From contig NZ_KE384432.1 in the NCBI RefSeq assembly GCF_000425665.1, forward strand, positions 248,638 to 289,833: a DNA stretch of 41,196 bases, read 5' to 3'. The notes below the pieces were generated by a model. It was not told the DNA's origin. It ran no database searches and saw only the letters and a list, made by a program, of their open reading frames with translations. The stretch's first letter is position 1. Each line of letters starts with the position of its first letter. The stretch is from Gemella cuniculi DSM 15828. GTDB taxonomy: Bacteria; Bacillota; Bacilli; Staphylococcales; Gemellaceae. A program made the translations under genes and the position numbers. This document shows, in pieces, positions 15,222-25,123 of this stretch.

Positions 15222-17843
15222 TTACTTAGCATCATACCAACTTTTACCGTTACTCGAATCTGCTTTTAATTTTACTGATAAATCAGCAGACTCTTCCATT
15301 ATTTTCACTACTTCTTTCGTGAAATCTTCTAAAATCTCCTTATTAATATCAAAAATGAGTTCGTCATGAACTTGAAGTAATAATTTTGCGTCAAGGTTAT
15401 TTTTATTAATATAGTCAAAAACATTAATCATTGCTATTTTGATTATATCAGCAGCAGTTCCCTGAATCGGCGTATTCATGGCAATTCTTGAATTAAGATT
15501 TACTATCATTTTATTTTTTGAGTTTATTTCTGGAAGATTTCTTCTTCTATTGTATAGTGTTTCTACATAACCATTTTTCTTAGCATATTCTACTATATCT
15601 TCCATATATTTTTTTACACCTGGAAACGTTTCTAAATATTTTTCAATAAATTCTTTTGCTCTTTTTCTAGTTATTCCTAAATTATTTGATAGTCCAAAAT
15701 CAGAAATTCCATATACTATTCCGAAATTCACAGCCTTAGCTTCTCTTCTCATTGAAGGTGTTACTTCTTCTAAACTAATACCATTTACATCACTTGCTGT
15801 TTTTGTATGAATATCCACATCATGTTTAAAAGCATTAATCATTCCTACATCATCGGCAATATGTGCAAGGACTCTAAGTTCAATTTGCGAGTAATCTATT
15901 GATAATATTACTCTATCTTCACCACCTGGAATAAATGCTTTTCTTATTTTCTTTCCCTCTTCAATTCTTGTTGGAATATTTTGTAGATTTGGATTTACTG
16001 AGGATAGTCTTCCCGTTTGTGTTAACGTTTGTTCATAGCGAGTGTGTATTTTTCCTTCCCTCGTTATATCCTTAATAAGCCCTTTTGCGTAAGTAGAATT
16101 TAATTTCGTTAAAACTCTATATTCCATAATTAATGGAACTATATCATGACTACTTTGCAATTGCTCCAATATTTCTACAGAAGTGGAATAGCCTGTCTTC
16201 GTTTTTTTTATAACTGGTAATCCCAAATCTTCAAATAAAATTACTCCTAATTGTTTTGGAGAAGCAATATTGAATTCGGAACCTGCTAATGTGTAGATAC
16301 TTTGCTCCAAAATTTTTATGCGCTCATCTAACTCGCAACTCATGTTTTCTAATTCATTTTTACTAACACAAATCCCCTCATATTCCATATTTGCAAGAAC
16401 TTTTGCCACTCTAATCTCTATATTTTCATATAGGGAAATCATATTTTCTTCTTTCAACTTTTCTAGTAAAACATCTTTTAATTCAAAAATATACTTTGCG
16501 ATTTGTGCTAAGTAAATATTTAACACATCTTCTGTTGGAAGACTACGCTTCACACCTTTTCCATAAATTTCTTCATTACTGCTAAGTATTTTTCCTAAGT
16601 AATTAAAAACTATTTTATCAATTTCTGTTTTTGAAGTAACATCAACCAAATAAGAAGCAATTTTAACATCAAAAATATTCCCATTAATATCAAGATTATA
16701 TTTTTTCGCTATAAACAATATTTTTTTAAAATCATATACGATCTTATCTTTCTCACTTAATAAATAATTTCTTACATCTAAATTTGCAAAAAAGATATCT
16801 TCGGAAAAAATATAGATATCTGAATTGTTATAAATTACAACTCCTACCACATCTGAATTATGATAATCTTCTGTGTAACATTCTATATGTAGTGCTGCAC
16901 TATTAAAATCTATTTTTGTATCTTCAGTCGCTAGAATTATATTTAATTTTTCTTCTTTATTTTTTTCTGAATTTTGTTCATTACCCTCTTGTGATAATTT
17001 TTTCAAAAATGAAACAAATTCTAGTTTTTCAAATAATTCTACTTTTCTATTTCTATTTTCTTTAAAAGTTAAATCTTCTAATTTATTATTAAGTGGCACA
17101 TCTGTAAAAATAGTTGCTAATTTTTTGCTTAATAGAGCATCCTCTTTTCCTAACGTTAATCTTTCTTTCAGTTTTTTTCCACTTATATTATCAATATTTT
17201 CTAATACATTTTCCACACTTTCATATTCTGATAAAAGTTTTATAGCTGTCTTTTCCCCTATCCCCTCTATTCCTGGAATATTATCAGATTTATCTCCCAT
17301 TAAACCTTTCATATCAATTATTTGTTTTGGTACTAAATTATATTTTTCTTTAATAAACTCTGGTGTATAGTAATCTATTTCTGTTACACCACGCTTAGTA
17401 TAATAAATTGTTATTCTTTCACTTGCTAGTTGCGTTAAGTCTTTGTCACCTGAAACAATTATTACCTCAAGTCCCGCTTCTTCTGCTAATTTAGCATAGC
17501 TTCCTATAATATCATCAGCCTCATAATCAAAATGTTCTTCATACTTAATTCCATATGACTCTATCAATTCTCTAATATATCCAAATTGTTCTACTAGTTC
17601 ATCTGGGGTTTTATCACGTGTCCCTTTATATGCCTCATAAGTTTTATGTCGGAAAGTTTCTTTCCCCTTATCAAAAGCAACTAAAGCATACTTTGGTTTT
17701 GTATCTTCCAAAATTCTCTCAAGCATCAAAGTAAATCCATATACACTATTTGTATACAAACCTTTTTTATTCTTTAGAGCTGGCATAGCATAAAAAGCTC
17801 GGTAACTCAAACTATTACCATCTACCAAAATTATCTTATCCAT
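15222..17843 (-). CDS. polA: DNA polymerase I
   Basis: 873 residues. The 5' nuclease domain (about 1-290) begins DGNSLSYRAFYAMP and has the acidic motifs VAFDKG, YEADDIIG and SGDKDL. In the middle domain the proofreading exonuclease residues (usually DTET) are gone, as is common in Gram-positive Pol I. The polymerase domain is intact: motif A LSIDYSQIELR, motif B RREAKAVNFGIVYG and motif C LQVHDEL. It fills gaps and removes Okazaki primers. AGGAG is six bases before the ATG. It lies 97 bases after the glycosyltransferase gene, with no clear terminator between, so they may be cotranscribed. Confidence 0.96.
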   Translation of the reverse strand: MDKIILVDGNSLSYRAFYAMPALKNKKGLYTNSVYGFTLMLERILEDTKPKYALVAFDKGKETFRHKTYEAYKGTRDKTPDELVEQFGYIRELIESYGIKYEEHFDYEADDIIGSYAKLAEEAGLEVIIVSGDKDLTQLASERITIYYTKRGVTEIDYYTPEFIKEKYNLVPKQIIDMKGLMGDKSDNIPGIEGIGEKTAIKLLSEYESVENVLENIDNISGKKLKERLTLGKEDALLSKKLATIFTDVPLNNKLEDLTFKENRNRKVELFEKLEFVSFLKKLSQEGNEQNSEKNKEEKLNIILATEDTKIDFNSAALHIECYTEDYHNSDVVGVVIYNNSDIYIFSEDIFFANLDVRNYLLSEKDKIVYDFKKILFIAKKYNLDINGNIFDVKIASYLVDVTSKTEIDKIVFNYLGKILSSNEEIYGKGVKRSLPTEDVLNIYLAQIAKYIFELKDVLLEKLKEENMISLYENIEIRVAKVLANMEYEGICVSKNELENMSCELDERIKILEQSIYTLAGSEFNIASPKQLGVILFEDLGLPVIKKTKTGYSTSVEILEQLQSSHDIVPLIMEYRVLTKLNSTYAKGLIKDITREGKIHTRYEQTLTQTGRLSSVNPNLQNIPTRIEEGKKIRKAFIPGGEDRVILSIDYSQIELRVLAHIADDVGMINAFKHDVDIHTKTASDVNGISLEEVTPSMRREAKAVNFGIVYGISDFGLSNNLGITRKRAKEFIEKYLETFPGVKKYMEDIVEYAKKNGYVETLYNRRRNLPEINSKNKMIVNLNSRIAMNTPIQGTAADIIKIAMINVFDYINKNNLDAKLLLQVHDELIFDINKEILEDFTKEVVKIMEESADLSVKLKADSSNGKSWYDAK

Positions 17844-17940
17844 GTTATTCTCCTAATTATCCCGCAATAACTTTACAAACGAAATTATTACATCTAAATT
17901 TTTTCCTATATTGCCAATATATTTTTCATTATGATACATT

Positions 17941-19143
17941 CTACAATAAATCATAAATTGTTTCTATTTTTTTCTTCCAAGAATGTCGTTCCACTTCTTC
18001 CATTAGTTCGTGAGGAATTTCTCGTTCCTTTTTAGTTCTGTTTATCATAAGTTCCAATGCTTCTACTATTCTATTAATAAAAGCTGGTTTTTCCTCTTCA
18101 ACAGCTTTATCAGTATCATAAATTGTTGGCATGGCGATATATTCTATAATATCTGAATTATTTATTCTATCACCCAAAAATTCTATCAAACCATCTATTT
18201 CTGTAGCAACAACTCTCAATCCGCTTCCTAATGCTTCAACAGCAATAAGCCCTAAACCTTCAAAATATGACGGCAAGATAAAAATATCTTTTTGCCTCAT
18301 AATCTCGCCTAAATGTTTTTGATCAAGTGCATTATAGATTTTAATATTTTTAGAATCTCCTATTAAGCCAAAAATTCGTTCCCTATCTTCGTCTTTTATA
18401 GCTCCTATTAAATCTAATTCAATGTCATTTCTTAAAATTTCCAATTTTCTAAATGCTTTTATTAGTTCAAAAAAACCTTTTGATTCATCAAATTTTCCAG
18501 CATATAAAATCTCAATTTTTTCTTTCCTTGTATATTTCTCTAATGGATAAAAGACTTTTTCATTATATCCTGCACCTATATTTATTATGTGCTCTTTAGG
18601 ATAATCAAAAATTTCTACTATTTCGTCAATTTGTCCACTACTTAAGGCTAATATTTTATCTAATTTTTTTAAATTTAAAACATACTTATTTTTTATATCA
18701 GGATTTTTCTCTGCCTGTCTAATATCCGTATTATGACAAATTGCGATAATTTTTTTATCTTCAAAAATTTCACAAACGATTGAACTCAATATCCACAAGT
18801 GGTGCGTAATGACAACATCTGGATTAAATTCTCTTTTGGCTTTTAATAATTTTTCTCTAAATGCTCTTTGCCAAGAATTCATCATATCTTCTGTCATTTC
18901 TTTATATAAAGTATTATTGTAAGGCATAACATCGCTCATTCCCACAATAGGAAATTCTATATCATGACCTTCAAACTCTACTTCATACACTGTATCTACA
19001 ATATTAAAATTATAATCAGGTGTTGTTCCATAAATAGCAGCCTGCTCTAATTCATAATTTTTCAAACCGTCTATAACATTGGTAAAATATACTCCACTTC
19101 CCGTTTTCACTGGTAATTGTGCTAAAACATGTAAAACTCTCAT
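17941..19143 (-). CDS. GT4-family glycosyltransferase
   Basis: 400 residues from the ATG at 19143, where GAGGA lies nine bases upstream; an ATG at 19158 lacks a ribosome site. Fold GT-B: the acceptor half opens MRVLHVLAQLPVKTGSG with a glycine-rich loop, and the donor half contains LYAGKFDESKGF and the EX7E motif EGLGLIAVE. No membrane helix or signal. GT4 enzymes transfer sugars from activated donors to lipids, wall polymers or small molecules; the acceptor here is not predictable. A free-standing position beside polA gives no pathway hint. Confidence 0.85.
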   Translation of the reverse strand: MRVLHVLAQLPVKTGSGVYFTNVIDGLKNYELEQAAIYGTTPDYNFNIVDTVYEVEFEGHDIEFPIVGMSDVMPYNNTLYKEMTEDMMNSWQRAFREKLLKAKREFNPDVVITHHLWILSSIVCEIFEDKKIIAICHNTDIRQAEKNPDIKNKYVLNLKKLDKILALSSGQIDEIVEIFDYPKEHIINIGAGYNEKVFYPLEKYTRKEKIEILYAGKFDESKGFFELIKAFRKLEILRNDIELDLIGAIKDEDRERIFGLIGDSKNIKIYNALDQKHLGEIMRQKDIFILPSYFEGLGLIAVEALGSGLRVVATEIDGLIEFLGDRINNSDIIEYIAMPTIYDTDKAVEEEKPAFINRIVEALELMINRTKKEREIPHELMEEVERHSWKKKIETIYDLL

Positions 19144-19296
19144 AAATGGTATCCTCATTTTATTTTTTCTTTTATCTAAATATTATAACATAGAAAAGAA
19201 TAATTAAATATGATAAAGGTATTATTTATCTCTTTAGTAACCTCAGTTAAATAAGAAATAAGAAAATCCACCACTCTAAATTGTATATTTAGTAAC

Positions 19297-19334
19297 AAAA
19301 AAAGAGTTGCTCACAAAGCGAACAGCTCCTTTTA
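19297..19334 (-). terminator. Terminator of the rhodanese gene
   Basis: On the minus strand, AAAAGGAGCTGTTC pairs with GAGCAACTCTTTTT with one G-U pair and one bulge, followed by seven T's. Confidence 0.7.
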
Positions 19335-19397
19335 TATTCTTGTTAATTTCTTCAGATAATACTTTTAACGATAACCTTATCGTTTTCTATTCTATGC

Positions 19398-20123
19398 TCA
19401 ACCACAATCAGAAGCAGGTTGATCTTTTGGATTTTCTTCATAATCTTTTGGATTATAAAAAGTATTTCGATATTTTTTTGCATTAAATGGTTCTATTAAA
19501 TTTATAACAGTGTATCCAGCAAGTCCTAATTTTTCACAAACTTCTTTACTATCTTCTGGATTAGTATTGTAAACAAAAACTTCTAAGTCTTTATCTAGTT
19601 TTTCTAAAATTAAATCTATCTCATTATCATTTACCTTAATTTCTTTGTCAGATAATATTTCCTCTCCTAAATTTAATAGTTGATAATTTGAACTTTTAGA
19701 AATTCGATATCTTAATTCAGACATCAGTACATTTGTATAAATTGCTTTTCCATAATCGTATTGTTTTATACCATCCCCAATATGAAGTTTTGTAAAGCCA
19801 CGTTCTCTTAACAATTTTTCTGTATTACGTGATGTTACATCAACAACACAATATAAAATTATATCTTTATCTTTATAATCATCCAGCACATCGCTATTAT
19901 CTTTAAACAGTTTTATTGGTAAATTAATAGCATTTATTGCGTGTCCTCTAGCATATTCTTTTCTCCAACGGACATCCACTACCAATGCCTCATCGTATGT
20001 TTTTTTCTCTACTTCACTTCCTTGAATTCTCCCAGGCTTACCTTTTTTCAACTTTAACCAAAAGGCATATAGTCCTACTACAATAACAAGTAAAATTGCT
20101 ACCACAATTAATAATATATTCAT
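19398..20123 (-). CDS. Membrane-anchored rhodanese-like protein
   Basis: 241 residues. A single N-terminal membrane helix (3-22) is followed by a basic stretch and a rhodanese domain at about 32-130: DEALVVDVRWRKEYARGHAINAINLP, then the active-site loop YCVVDVTSRN with Cys92. The family moves sulfane sulfur. The C-terminal 100 residues look like a second, degenerate domain without a cysteine loop (LEVFVYNTNPEDSKEVCEKLG). The protein ends in a Cys near the C-terminus (SDCG). AAAGGAG is seven bases before the ATG. It is divergent from the chloride exchanger. Substrate unknown. Confidence 0.85.
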   Translation of the reverse strand: MNILLIVVAILLVIVVGLYAFWLKLKKGKPGRIQGSEVEKKTYDEALVVDVRWRKEYARGHAINAINLPIKLFKDNSDVLDDYKDKDIILYCVVDVTSRNTEKLLRERGFTKLHIGDGIKQYDYGKAIYTNVLMSELRYRISKSSNYQLLNLGEEILSDKEIKVNDNEIDLILEKLDKDLEVFVYNTNPEDSKEVCEKLGLAGYTVINLIEPFNAKKYRNTFYNPKDYEENPKDQPASDCG

Positions 20124-20355
20124 TTATATACTCCTTTCTACTTACCTATATTCTATCACACTTTCATGTTTTTTGTAATGTATAAATCTAATTAAAAATT
20201 TTTTTGATTTTTTTTTAAAATAGGAGTAGAATATTATTATGATTATCTACAATAATTTTCATTATAAGAAAAAAATTTCTCATTGAACAAATAAAATTTA
20301 TAATAAATTATCCCTGTTTTTTATATTAAAATTATTGTTATGAAGGGAGTAGGTC

Positions 20356-21879
20356 ATGAAGATTAATAAAATAAGCAATATAGAAAACAAAAATTTAAAA
20401 ATTGAATCTTCCTTACTTATTGATGGAGTTCTCGTTGGTATTTTAGCAGGAATTGTTGGTGCAATTTACCGATTGCTTATAGGTTATAGTGAAAAGATAG
20501 TTCATTTTGTTGTTGAATTTGTAAAGAATGGTTTTTTTCTAAAAGTTGGACTACTTTTTGTGTTGATAATACTTGGTTTAGTTTCAGGATTCCTTTTAAA
20601 ACAAGAACCTATGGCAAGTGGCAGTGGTATTCCTCAAGTCTCTGCAGAAATAACAGGAAGATTAAACTCAAATCCATTGCGTGTTTTAATTTATAAAATT
20701 ACCGGAGGTCTTACTGCCAGTTTAGGGGGATTATCACTTGGTCGTGAAGGACCATCTATTCAGCTTGGTGCTATGAGTGGAAAGCTTATTTCAAGAGTTC
20801 TTAAAAAAAATAGTGTTAATGAAAAATATTTAATAACTTGTGGTGCTAGTGCCGGTCTTTCTATTGCATTTGGGGCGCCACTTGCTGGTGTATTATTTTC
20901 TATAGAAGAAGTCCATAAACATGTCACCAAAAAAATTATTATTTGTTGTTTCAGTGCTGCTGTTGTTGCCAATATTATTGGTCAATATATATTTGGACTT
21001 TCAGCGGTATTTACATTTCCAGAAATTGGTTTTGTCGAAGTAACAATCTATCCATGGATTGCCTTACTTGGTATTCTTCTCGGTTTATTTGGGACATTTT
21101 ACAACATAGTAATAAAAATACTATTTAAAATATATGAAAAATTAAATTTAAATATTGTTTTTCGACCACAAGTTGCATTTATTATTTCTTTTGTACTTTT
21201 TATTTTCTATCCAATAGTACTAGGAAGTGGTCACAGTTTGGTAGAAATTTTACTTGAGCATAAGTTCAGTATTTCGTTTTTATTAATTTTATACTTTATC
21301 AAGACTTTATTCTCATTAATTTCTTTCACATCTGGAGTAGCTGGTGGAATATTCCTTCCTATTCTGATTCAAGGAGCAGTACTTGGAACATTATTTAGCA
21401 ACTTTTTTGATAATAAATATACAGCGTTATTTATAATTCTCGCTATGTCAGGATATCTAACAGCAATAGTTCGAAGTCCAATCACCTCTATTATTCTACT
21501 CTTTGAAATGACACAAAAGTTAAATTACTTTTTGCCTATCGCACTTTGTTGCTTATTTGCGTACTTTACTGCTAATATTCTTGGAACAAAACCAGTCTAT
21601 GAATATTTACTAGAACGAATACTTATATCTAATCATCTTGAAGATAATGAACTTGAGATGGAAGTTGAGTTAGTAACTACAATTTCCAATGATAGCTTTT
21701 TAATTGGTAAAAATATTAGTGAGATTCCCTGGACTAAAAACACCCTTATTTCTAATATTGAACGCTCAGGTAAAGAAATAGTCCCAAAAGGAAATACTGT
21801 GCTATTATCTAATGATAAACTCACCATTATTATGCCAAAAAATATCGTAAATGAATTTCTAGAAAAATTTAAAGAATAA
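20356..21879 (+). CDS. ClC-family chloride/proton exchanger with TrkA-C domain
   Basis: 507 residues, about 11 membrane helices. Selectivity and gating motifs are intact: GSGIPQ (Ser90), GREGPS with gating Glu131, and GVAGGIFLP. The internal proton glutamate is also present (SIEE, Glu185), so by analogy with E. coli ClcA it should be a Cl-/H+ antiporter, not a channel. A cytoplasmic TrkA-C-like domain occupies about 430-507. GGGAG lies upstream of the ATG. Single gene with its own terminator. It probably helps with acid or ion stress. Confidence 0.93.
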   Translation: MKINKISNIENKNLKIESSLLIDGVLVGILAGIVGAIYRLLIGYSEKIVHFVVEFVKNGFFLKVGLLFVLIILGLVSGFLLKQEPMASGSGIPQVSAEITGRLNSNPLRVLIYKITGGLTASLGGLSLGREGPSIQLGAMSGKLISRVLKKNSVNEKYLITCGASAGLSIAFGAPLAGVLFSIEEVHKHVTKKIIICCFSAAVVANIIGQYIFGLSAVFTFPEIGFVEVTIYPWIALLGILLGLFGTFYNIVIKILFKIYEKLNLNIVFRPQVAFIISFVLFIFYPIVLGSGHSLVEILLEHKFSISFLLILYFIKTLFSLISFTSGVAGGIFLPILIQGAVLGTLFSNFFDNKYTALFIILAMSGYLTAIVRSPITSIILLFEMTQKLNYFLPIALCCLFAYFTANILGTKPVYEYLLERILISNHLEDNELEMEVELVTTISNDSFLIGKNISEIPWTKNTLISNIERSGKEIVPKGNTVLLSNDKLTIIMPKNIVNEFLEKFKE

Positions 21880-21935
21880 ACAAATTTAATCTAAAAAATA
21901 ATTACATTTATCAATGTATAATTTATACTTAATTT

Positions 21936-21969
21936 AAAAAACATAAATTAAATTTATGTTTTTTTTTTT
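21936..21969 (+). terminator. Terminator of the ClC gene
   Basis: Perfect 14-base arms (21936-21949 and 21951-21964) running into a T-tract. The stem is A/T-rich with one G-C pair per arm. Confidence 0.75.
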
Positions 21970-21977
21970 ATTTTTAA

Positions 21978-21986
21978 TGTTATAAT
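21978..21986 (+). promoter_or_regulatory. Extended -10 promoter of the YidC gene
   Basis: TGTTATAAT, with the hexamer at 21981-21986. The -35 region is buried in the terminator T-tract. Predicted leader about 25 bases. Confidence 0.6.
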
Positions 21987-22017
21987 AACTATATATATTT
22001 CTTTAGGAGACTTTATA

Positions 22018-22896
22018 ATGAAAAAATTTTTAACTTTATGTTCTATTACATTAATTTCATTTTTTATTACTGGTTGTTCCGCACATGATACTAGTGGTTT
22101 TTATTACAATACTTTCACTAAAAATATGGATTTACTTTTATCATTTATCAATAAAAATGTAATGAATTGGGGAATTTCGATTATAATTATTACATTGCTT
22201 GTTAAAGGGATTATTTTACCATTTATGCTACGTTCATACAAAAATCAACGAACTTCTGCAATAAATATGGAAAAGGCAAAACCAGAACTAACCGAGATTC
22301 AAAATAAATTAAAAAAATTAAAAGAAGATGAAAAAAAGGCCATTAACAATGATGCAAAACTACAATTAAGATTAAAACAAGCTGATTTACAAAAAGAAAT
22401 TTTTGGTATTTACAAAAAGTATGATTGTAAACCTGTTTCATTTGGTAATATTATCCCTATAATTATACAAGCTCCATTTGTTACTGCACTGTATTTTACA
22501 TTACAAAATCCCATATATTCTAAGGAAATTTTAAATTCAAAATTTCTTTCTATATCACTAGGAGAAAAATCTTTTATAATTTTAATCCTTGTATTTATTA
22601 TATACATGTTTGTCGGAAAAATTTCTAGAAATATGACGCAAAACTCTAGTATGAATTTAGATACTCCAGAAGCTCAAAGTATGGCGAACATTTCCAAAAA
22701 TACAGTGTGGATAACTCCTATCATGTTGACATTTATGACTTATACGAGTGTAGCAGCTATTGGAATATATTTTGTAGTAAGTGGTCTATTAGTTGTATTC
22801 CAAACTCTTTTGGGGAAAAAATTATATCCACCATATATTCCAAAAGCTGTTTCTGTTAAACCTAATAATAAAAAAGTAAAATTAGTAAAAAGATAG
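22018..22896 (+). CDS. yidC: Membrane protein insertase, YidC/Oxa1 family (lipoprotein)
   Basis: 292 residues. The signal peptide ends in a lipobox (ITGC, Cys20). Five membrane segments in the YidC layout: the first at about 48-72, then a charged coiled-coil loop (about 85-135), then PIIIQAPFVTALYFTL, the segment near 180-200, and two at the C-terminus, ending in a basic tail. It inserts membrane proteins with or without SecYEG. The groove position that is Arg in B. subtilis SpoIIIJ (LIR..ILP) is Lys63 here (LVKGIILP). AGGAG precedes the ATG. Neighbours are unrelated (not next to rnpA), so it is probably the second, YidC2/YqjG-type copy. Confidence 0.9.
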   Translation: MKKFLTLCSITLISFFITGCSAHDTSGFYYNTFTKNMDLLLSFINKNVMNWGISIIIITLLVKGIILPFMLRSYKNQRTSAINMEKAKPELTEIQNKLKKLKEDEKKAINNDAKLQLRLKQADLQKEIFGIYKKYDCKPVSFGNIIPIIIQAPFVTALYFTLQNPIYSKEILNSKFLSISLGEKSFIILILVFIIYMFVGKISRNMTQNSSMNLDTPEAQSMANISKNTVWITPIMLTFMTYTSVAAIGIYFVVSGLLVVFQTLLGKKLYPPYIPKAVSVKPNNKKVKLVKR

Positions 22897-22933
22897 TAGT
22901 CATTTACAAATTGTTATCTAATTATAAAATATT

Positions 22934-22970
22934 AAAAACCTTGAAGATTAAAAAATATCTCAAGGTTTTT
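22934..22970. terminator. Shared terminator between convergent genes
   Basis: AAAAACCTTGA (22934-22944) pairs with TCAAGGTTTTT (22960-22970). T's follow on both strands, so it can end yidC and the Cof-type phosphatase gene. Confidence 0.85.
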
Positions 22971-23043
22971 TATTTTTAGTTCTTCTATTTCAATTATTAT
23001 TTGTATAATTACCAAACTTATTATTTAAATATATTGTTATTTA

Positions 23044-23841
23044 TTACAATATTCCAAAATGTTTTAATGCATTAGTTATCCCATCATTATCAACACTTGT
23101 TGTAATGTAATCTGCAACCTCTTTTACATCTTCACGTGCATTTCCCATCGCAATACCAATACCAGCATGTTTCAACATATCTATATCATTACCACCATCA
23201 CCAAAAGCCAGAGTTTCCTCTAATTTTATGCCAAAATGTTTTATAACTGCATCTATACCAAAATTTTTGCCCCCATCTTTCGGAATGACATCGGTGAAAT
23301 GCGTTGTCCAACGTGCTGTTTTTGAATTTGGCATATATACTAAAAAGTCTTTTTCCTCTTCTTCTGGAACAAAAACATTAAGCTGATATATTTTATTTTC
23401 TAAAGATTTTTTATAATAATCTTTATCAACTACAAATCGCTGACTATCTCCTAATTCATCTTCTAACCATTTTACCCTATTATTTTTCATATTCATAAAT
23501 GCTTCATCCAGTAGAGTAAAATCACAGGCTATGTTATTTTTTTTAATATACGGAAGTACATTTTTTATATCTTCTTTTGACAAAATATTATCATGAAGTA
23601 TTTCCCCAGTATTCAAAAAACAATGTTGCCCATTTATTGTAATGTACCCATCAAATTTAAAATCTAACAAATCATCTAAAAATCTTATGTGAAAAGGTGC
23701 TCGACCCGTAGCCACAAAAATTTTTATTCCTTTTTCTTTTAATTTCTTCAAAGTATTCTTAGTATTTTCTGGAATAGTTTTTGTATTAAAACTTCTTATT
23801 GTTCCATCTATATCAAAAAATATTGCTTTAACCTTAGTCAT
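23044..23841 (-). CDS. Cof-type HAD-superfamily phosphatase
   Basis: 265 residues. HAD motifs: I, FFDIDGTI (Asp10/Asp12); II, VATGRAP; III, the Lys in VIPKDGGKN; IV, AFGDGGNDIDML. The large C2 cap and length place it in the Cof/YbjI group, which dephosphorylates sugar phosphates or flavin/pyridoxal phosphates in the cytoplasm. It starts nine bases after the LacI-type regulator, so the two form an operon. The ribosome site is weak (AGAGAAAAAAG), suggesting dependence on upstream translation. The substrate may relate to the sugar sensed by the regulator. Confidence 0.9.
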   Translation of the reverse strand: MTKVKAIFFDIDGTIRSFNTKTIPENTKNTLKKLKEKGIKIFVATGRAPFHIRFLDDLLDFKFDGYITINGQHCFLNTGEILHDNILSKEDIKNVLPYIKKNNIACDFTLLDEAFMNMKNNRVKWLEDELGDSQRFVVDKDYYKKSLENKIYQLNVFVPEEEEKDFLVYMPNSKTARWTTHFTDVIPKDGGKNFGIDAVIKHFGIKLEETLAFGDGGNDIDMLKHAGIGIAMGNAREDVKEVADYITTSVDNDGITNALKHFGIL

Positions 23842-23850
23842 CTTTTTTCT

Positions 23851-24855
23851 CTACTTTCTATAATTATTTAAATCTACGACACTGCTCCTAGTTTTCAACT
23901 CATAACCTATTAAAATCTTCATATCAGTTTCTTCTTTTTTTATGACATCAAGAAGCATATTCACTGTTTTTTTCGCAGCATCTTCTAAATCAAATTTTAT
24001 TGTTGTAAGTGGAGATTTTAAAAGTGCAGAAGAAGCGTAATCTCCGAAAGCTGCAACCGAATAATCACTACCCACACTAAAACCATTTTTTTCTAATGCC
24101 TTTATTGCTCCATATGCTAAATTGTCAGTAGCACAAATTAAACAGGTATCTTCTTTTAATTTTTCTATATTTTCATTAACCAATCTGTAACCATCTTCCA
24201 TTCCAAAATTGGTTAACATTATATTTTTAGGAGTAAGATCATATTTTTCTAATGTGTGTATTACCCCAAGTTTTCTATAATAACCTACGGCAACATCTTC
24301 TTCACCTACTCCAAGATATGCAATTTTTTTATGCCCATTAGCCAAAACAAAATTTGTCAGATCTCTTGCAGCGTTAAAATCATTATACTCAACACTGTAC
24401 GTATATTCCCCTTCTTGTCCCAAAAGAACAACAGGCACATCTATAGATTTTATTGTACTTTCATAACTTTTACTCATCGTTGTCGGCAGCAAAATAATTC
24501 CATCAACATTCATTCGTGCTAATTTTTTAAGATATTCAAGTTGTTTTTCTTCTTCAAAATTTGCATTCATAATCAGAGTTTCATATTTATTTTCCTTTAA
24601 ATTTCTATCAATATACTTAAGTGTATTTGCACTTACATACGAATGTAGACAAGGTACTATTACTCCAATAATTTTACTATCATTACTTTTTAATGCTTTT
24701 GCAAATGTATTAGGCGTATAATTATATTTATCAACAATTTCTTTTATTCTTTCTTTAGTTTCTTTTTTTAAATTTCCACCATTAAAATATCTTGAAACAG
24801 TAGTAGTCCCTACTCCAGCCATTTTTGCTATATCTACTATTGTTAATTTTTTCAT
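23851..24855 (-). CDS. LacI/GalR-family transcriptional regulator
   Basis: 334 residues. The N-terminal helix-turn-helix and hinge are typical: IVDIAKMAGVGTTTVSRYFNG, then YTPNTFAKAL. A periplasmic-binding-type sensor domain follows (SKIIGVIVPCLHSYVS, FGDYASSALLKSPLTTI). It likely represses sugar genes until an effector binds. AAGGAGG is six bases before the ATG, and TATAAT on the minus strand at 24884-24889 is the probable -10. The only gene in its transcription unit is the Cof-type phosphatase; no transporter is adjacent, so the ligand is unknown. Confidence 0.92.
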   Translation of the reverse strand: MKKLTIVDIAKMAGVGTTTVSRYFNGGNLKKETKERIKEIVDKYNYTPNTFAKALKSNDSKIIGVIVPCLHSYVSANTLKYIDRNLKENKYETLIMNANFEEEKQLEYLKKLARMNVDGIILLPTTMSKSYESTIKSIDVPVVLLGQEGEYTYSVEYNDFNAARDLTNFVLANGHKKIAYLGVGEEDVAVGYYRKLGVIHTLEKYDLTPKNIMLTNFGMEDGYRLVNENIEKLKEDTCLICATDNLAYGAIKALEKNGFSVGSDYSVAAFGDYASSALLKSPLTTIKFDLEDAAKKTVNMLLDVIKKEETDMKILIGYELKTRSSVVDLNNYRK

Positions 24856-25037
24856 AAGATACCTCCTTAAAAAGCTACTTTTAATTATAAACCATCAAGC
24901 AAAATAAATAAAGAAAAATTAAAGATGACTTTCTTTTTATTTTCACACAATCCTCTCCATATAATTGTATTATTTATTTTATAGTATTTCTTAGTACAAT
25001 ACTGTAAAATATCTAAAAAATAACTTTTCAAAGTTGT

Positions 25038-25100
25038 TTGAGTTTTAAAAAAATAATAATACAATATAAGCATTTTCCTTGAAAACCTTTTTTGAAAATG
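25038..25100 (+). promoter_or_regulatory. Promoter and 5' hairpin of the methionine importer operon
   Basis: TTGAGT (25038-25043) and TACAAT (25060-25065), spacing 16. Near the predicted start, CATTTTC (25071-25077) pairs with GAAAATG (25094-25100). No S-box or T-box features are visible, so control by a protein or by this small hairpin is more likely. Confidence 0.45.
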
Positions 25101-25123
25101 TTATATTTTTTTTGGAGGTAATT

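Noticed and set aside
16600-17000. Loss of the proofreading exonuclease motif in DNA polymerase I
   Set aside because: Common in Gram-positive Pol I enzymes, so not treated as unusual.
24856-25123. S-box or T-box riboswitch before the methionine importer
   Set aside because: No conserved T-box sequence, SAM-binding core or terminator/antiterminator pair is visible; only one short hairpin.
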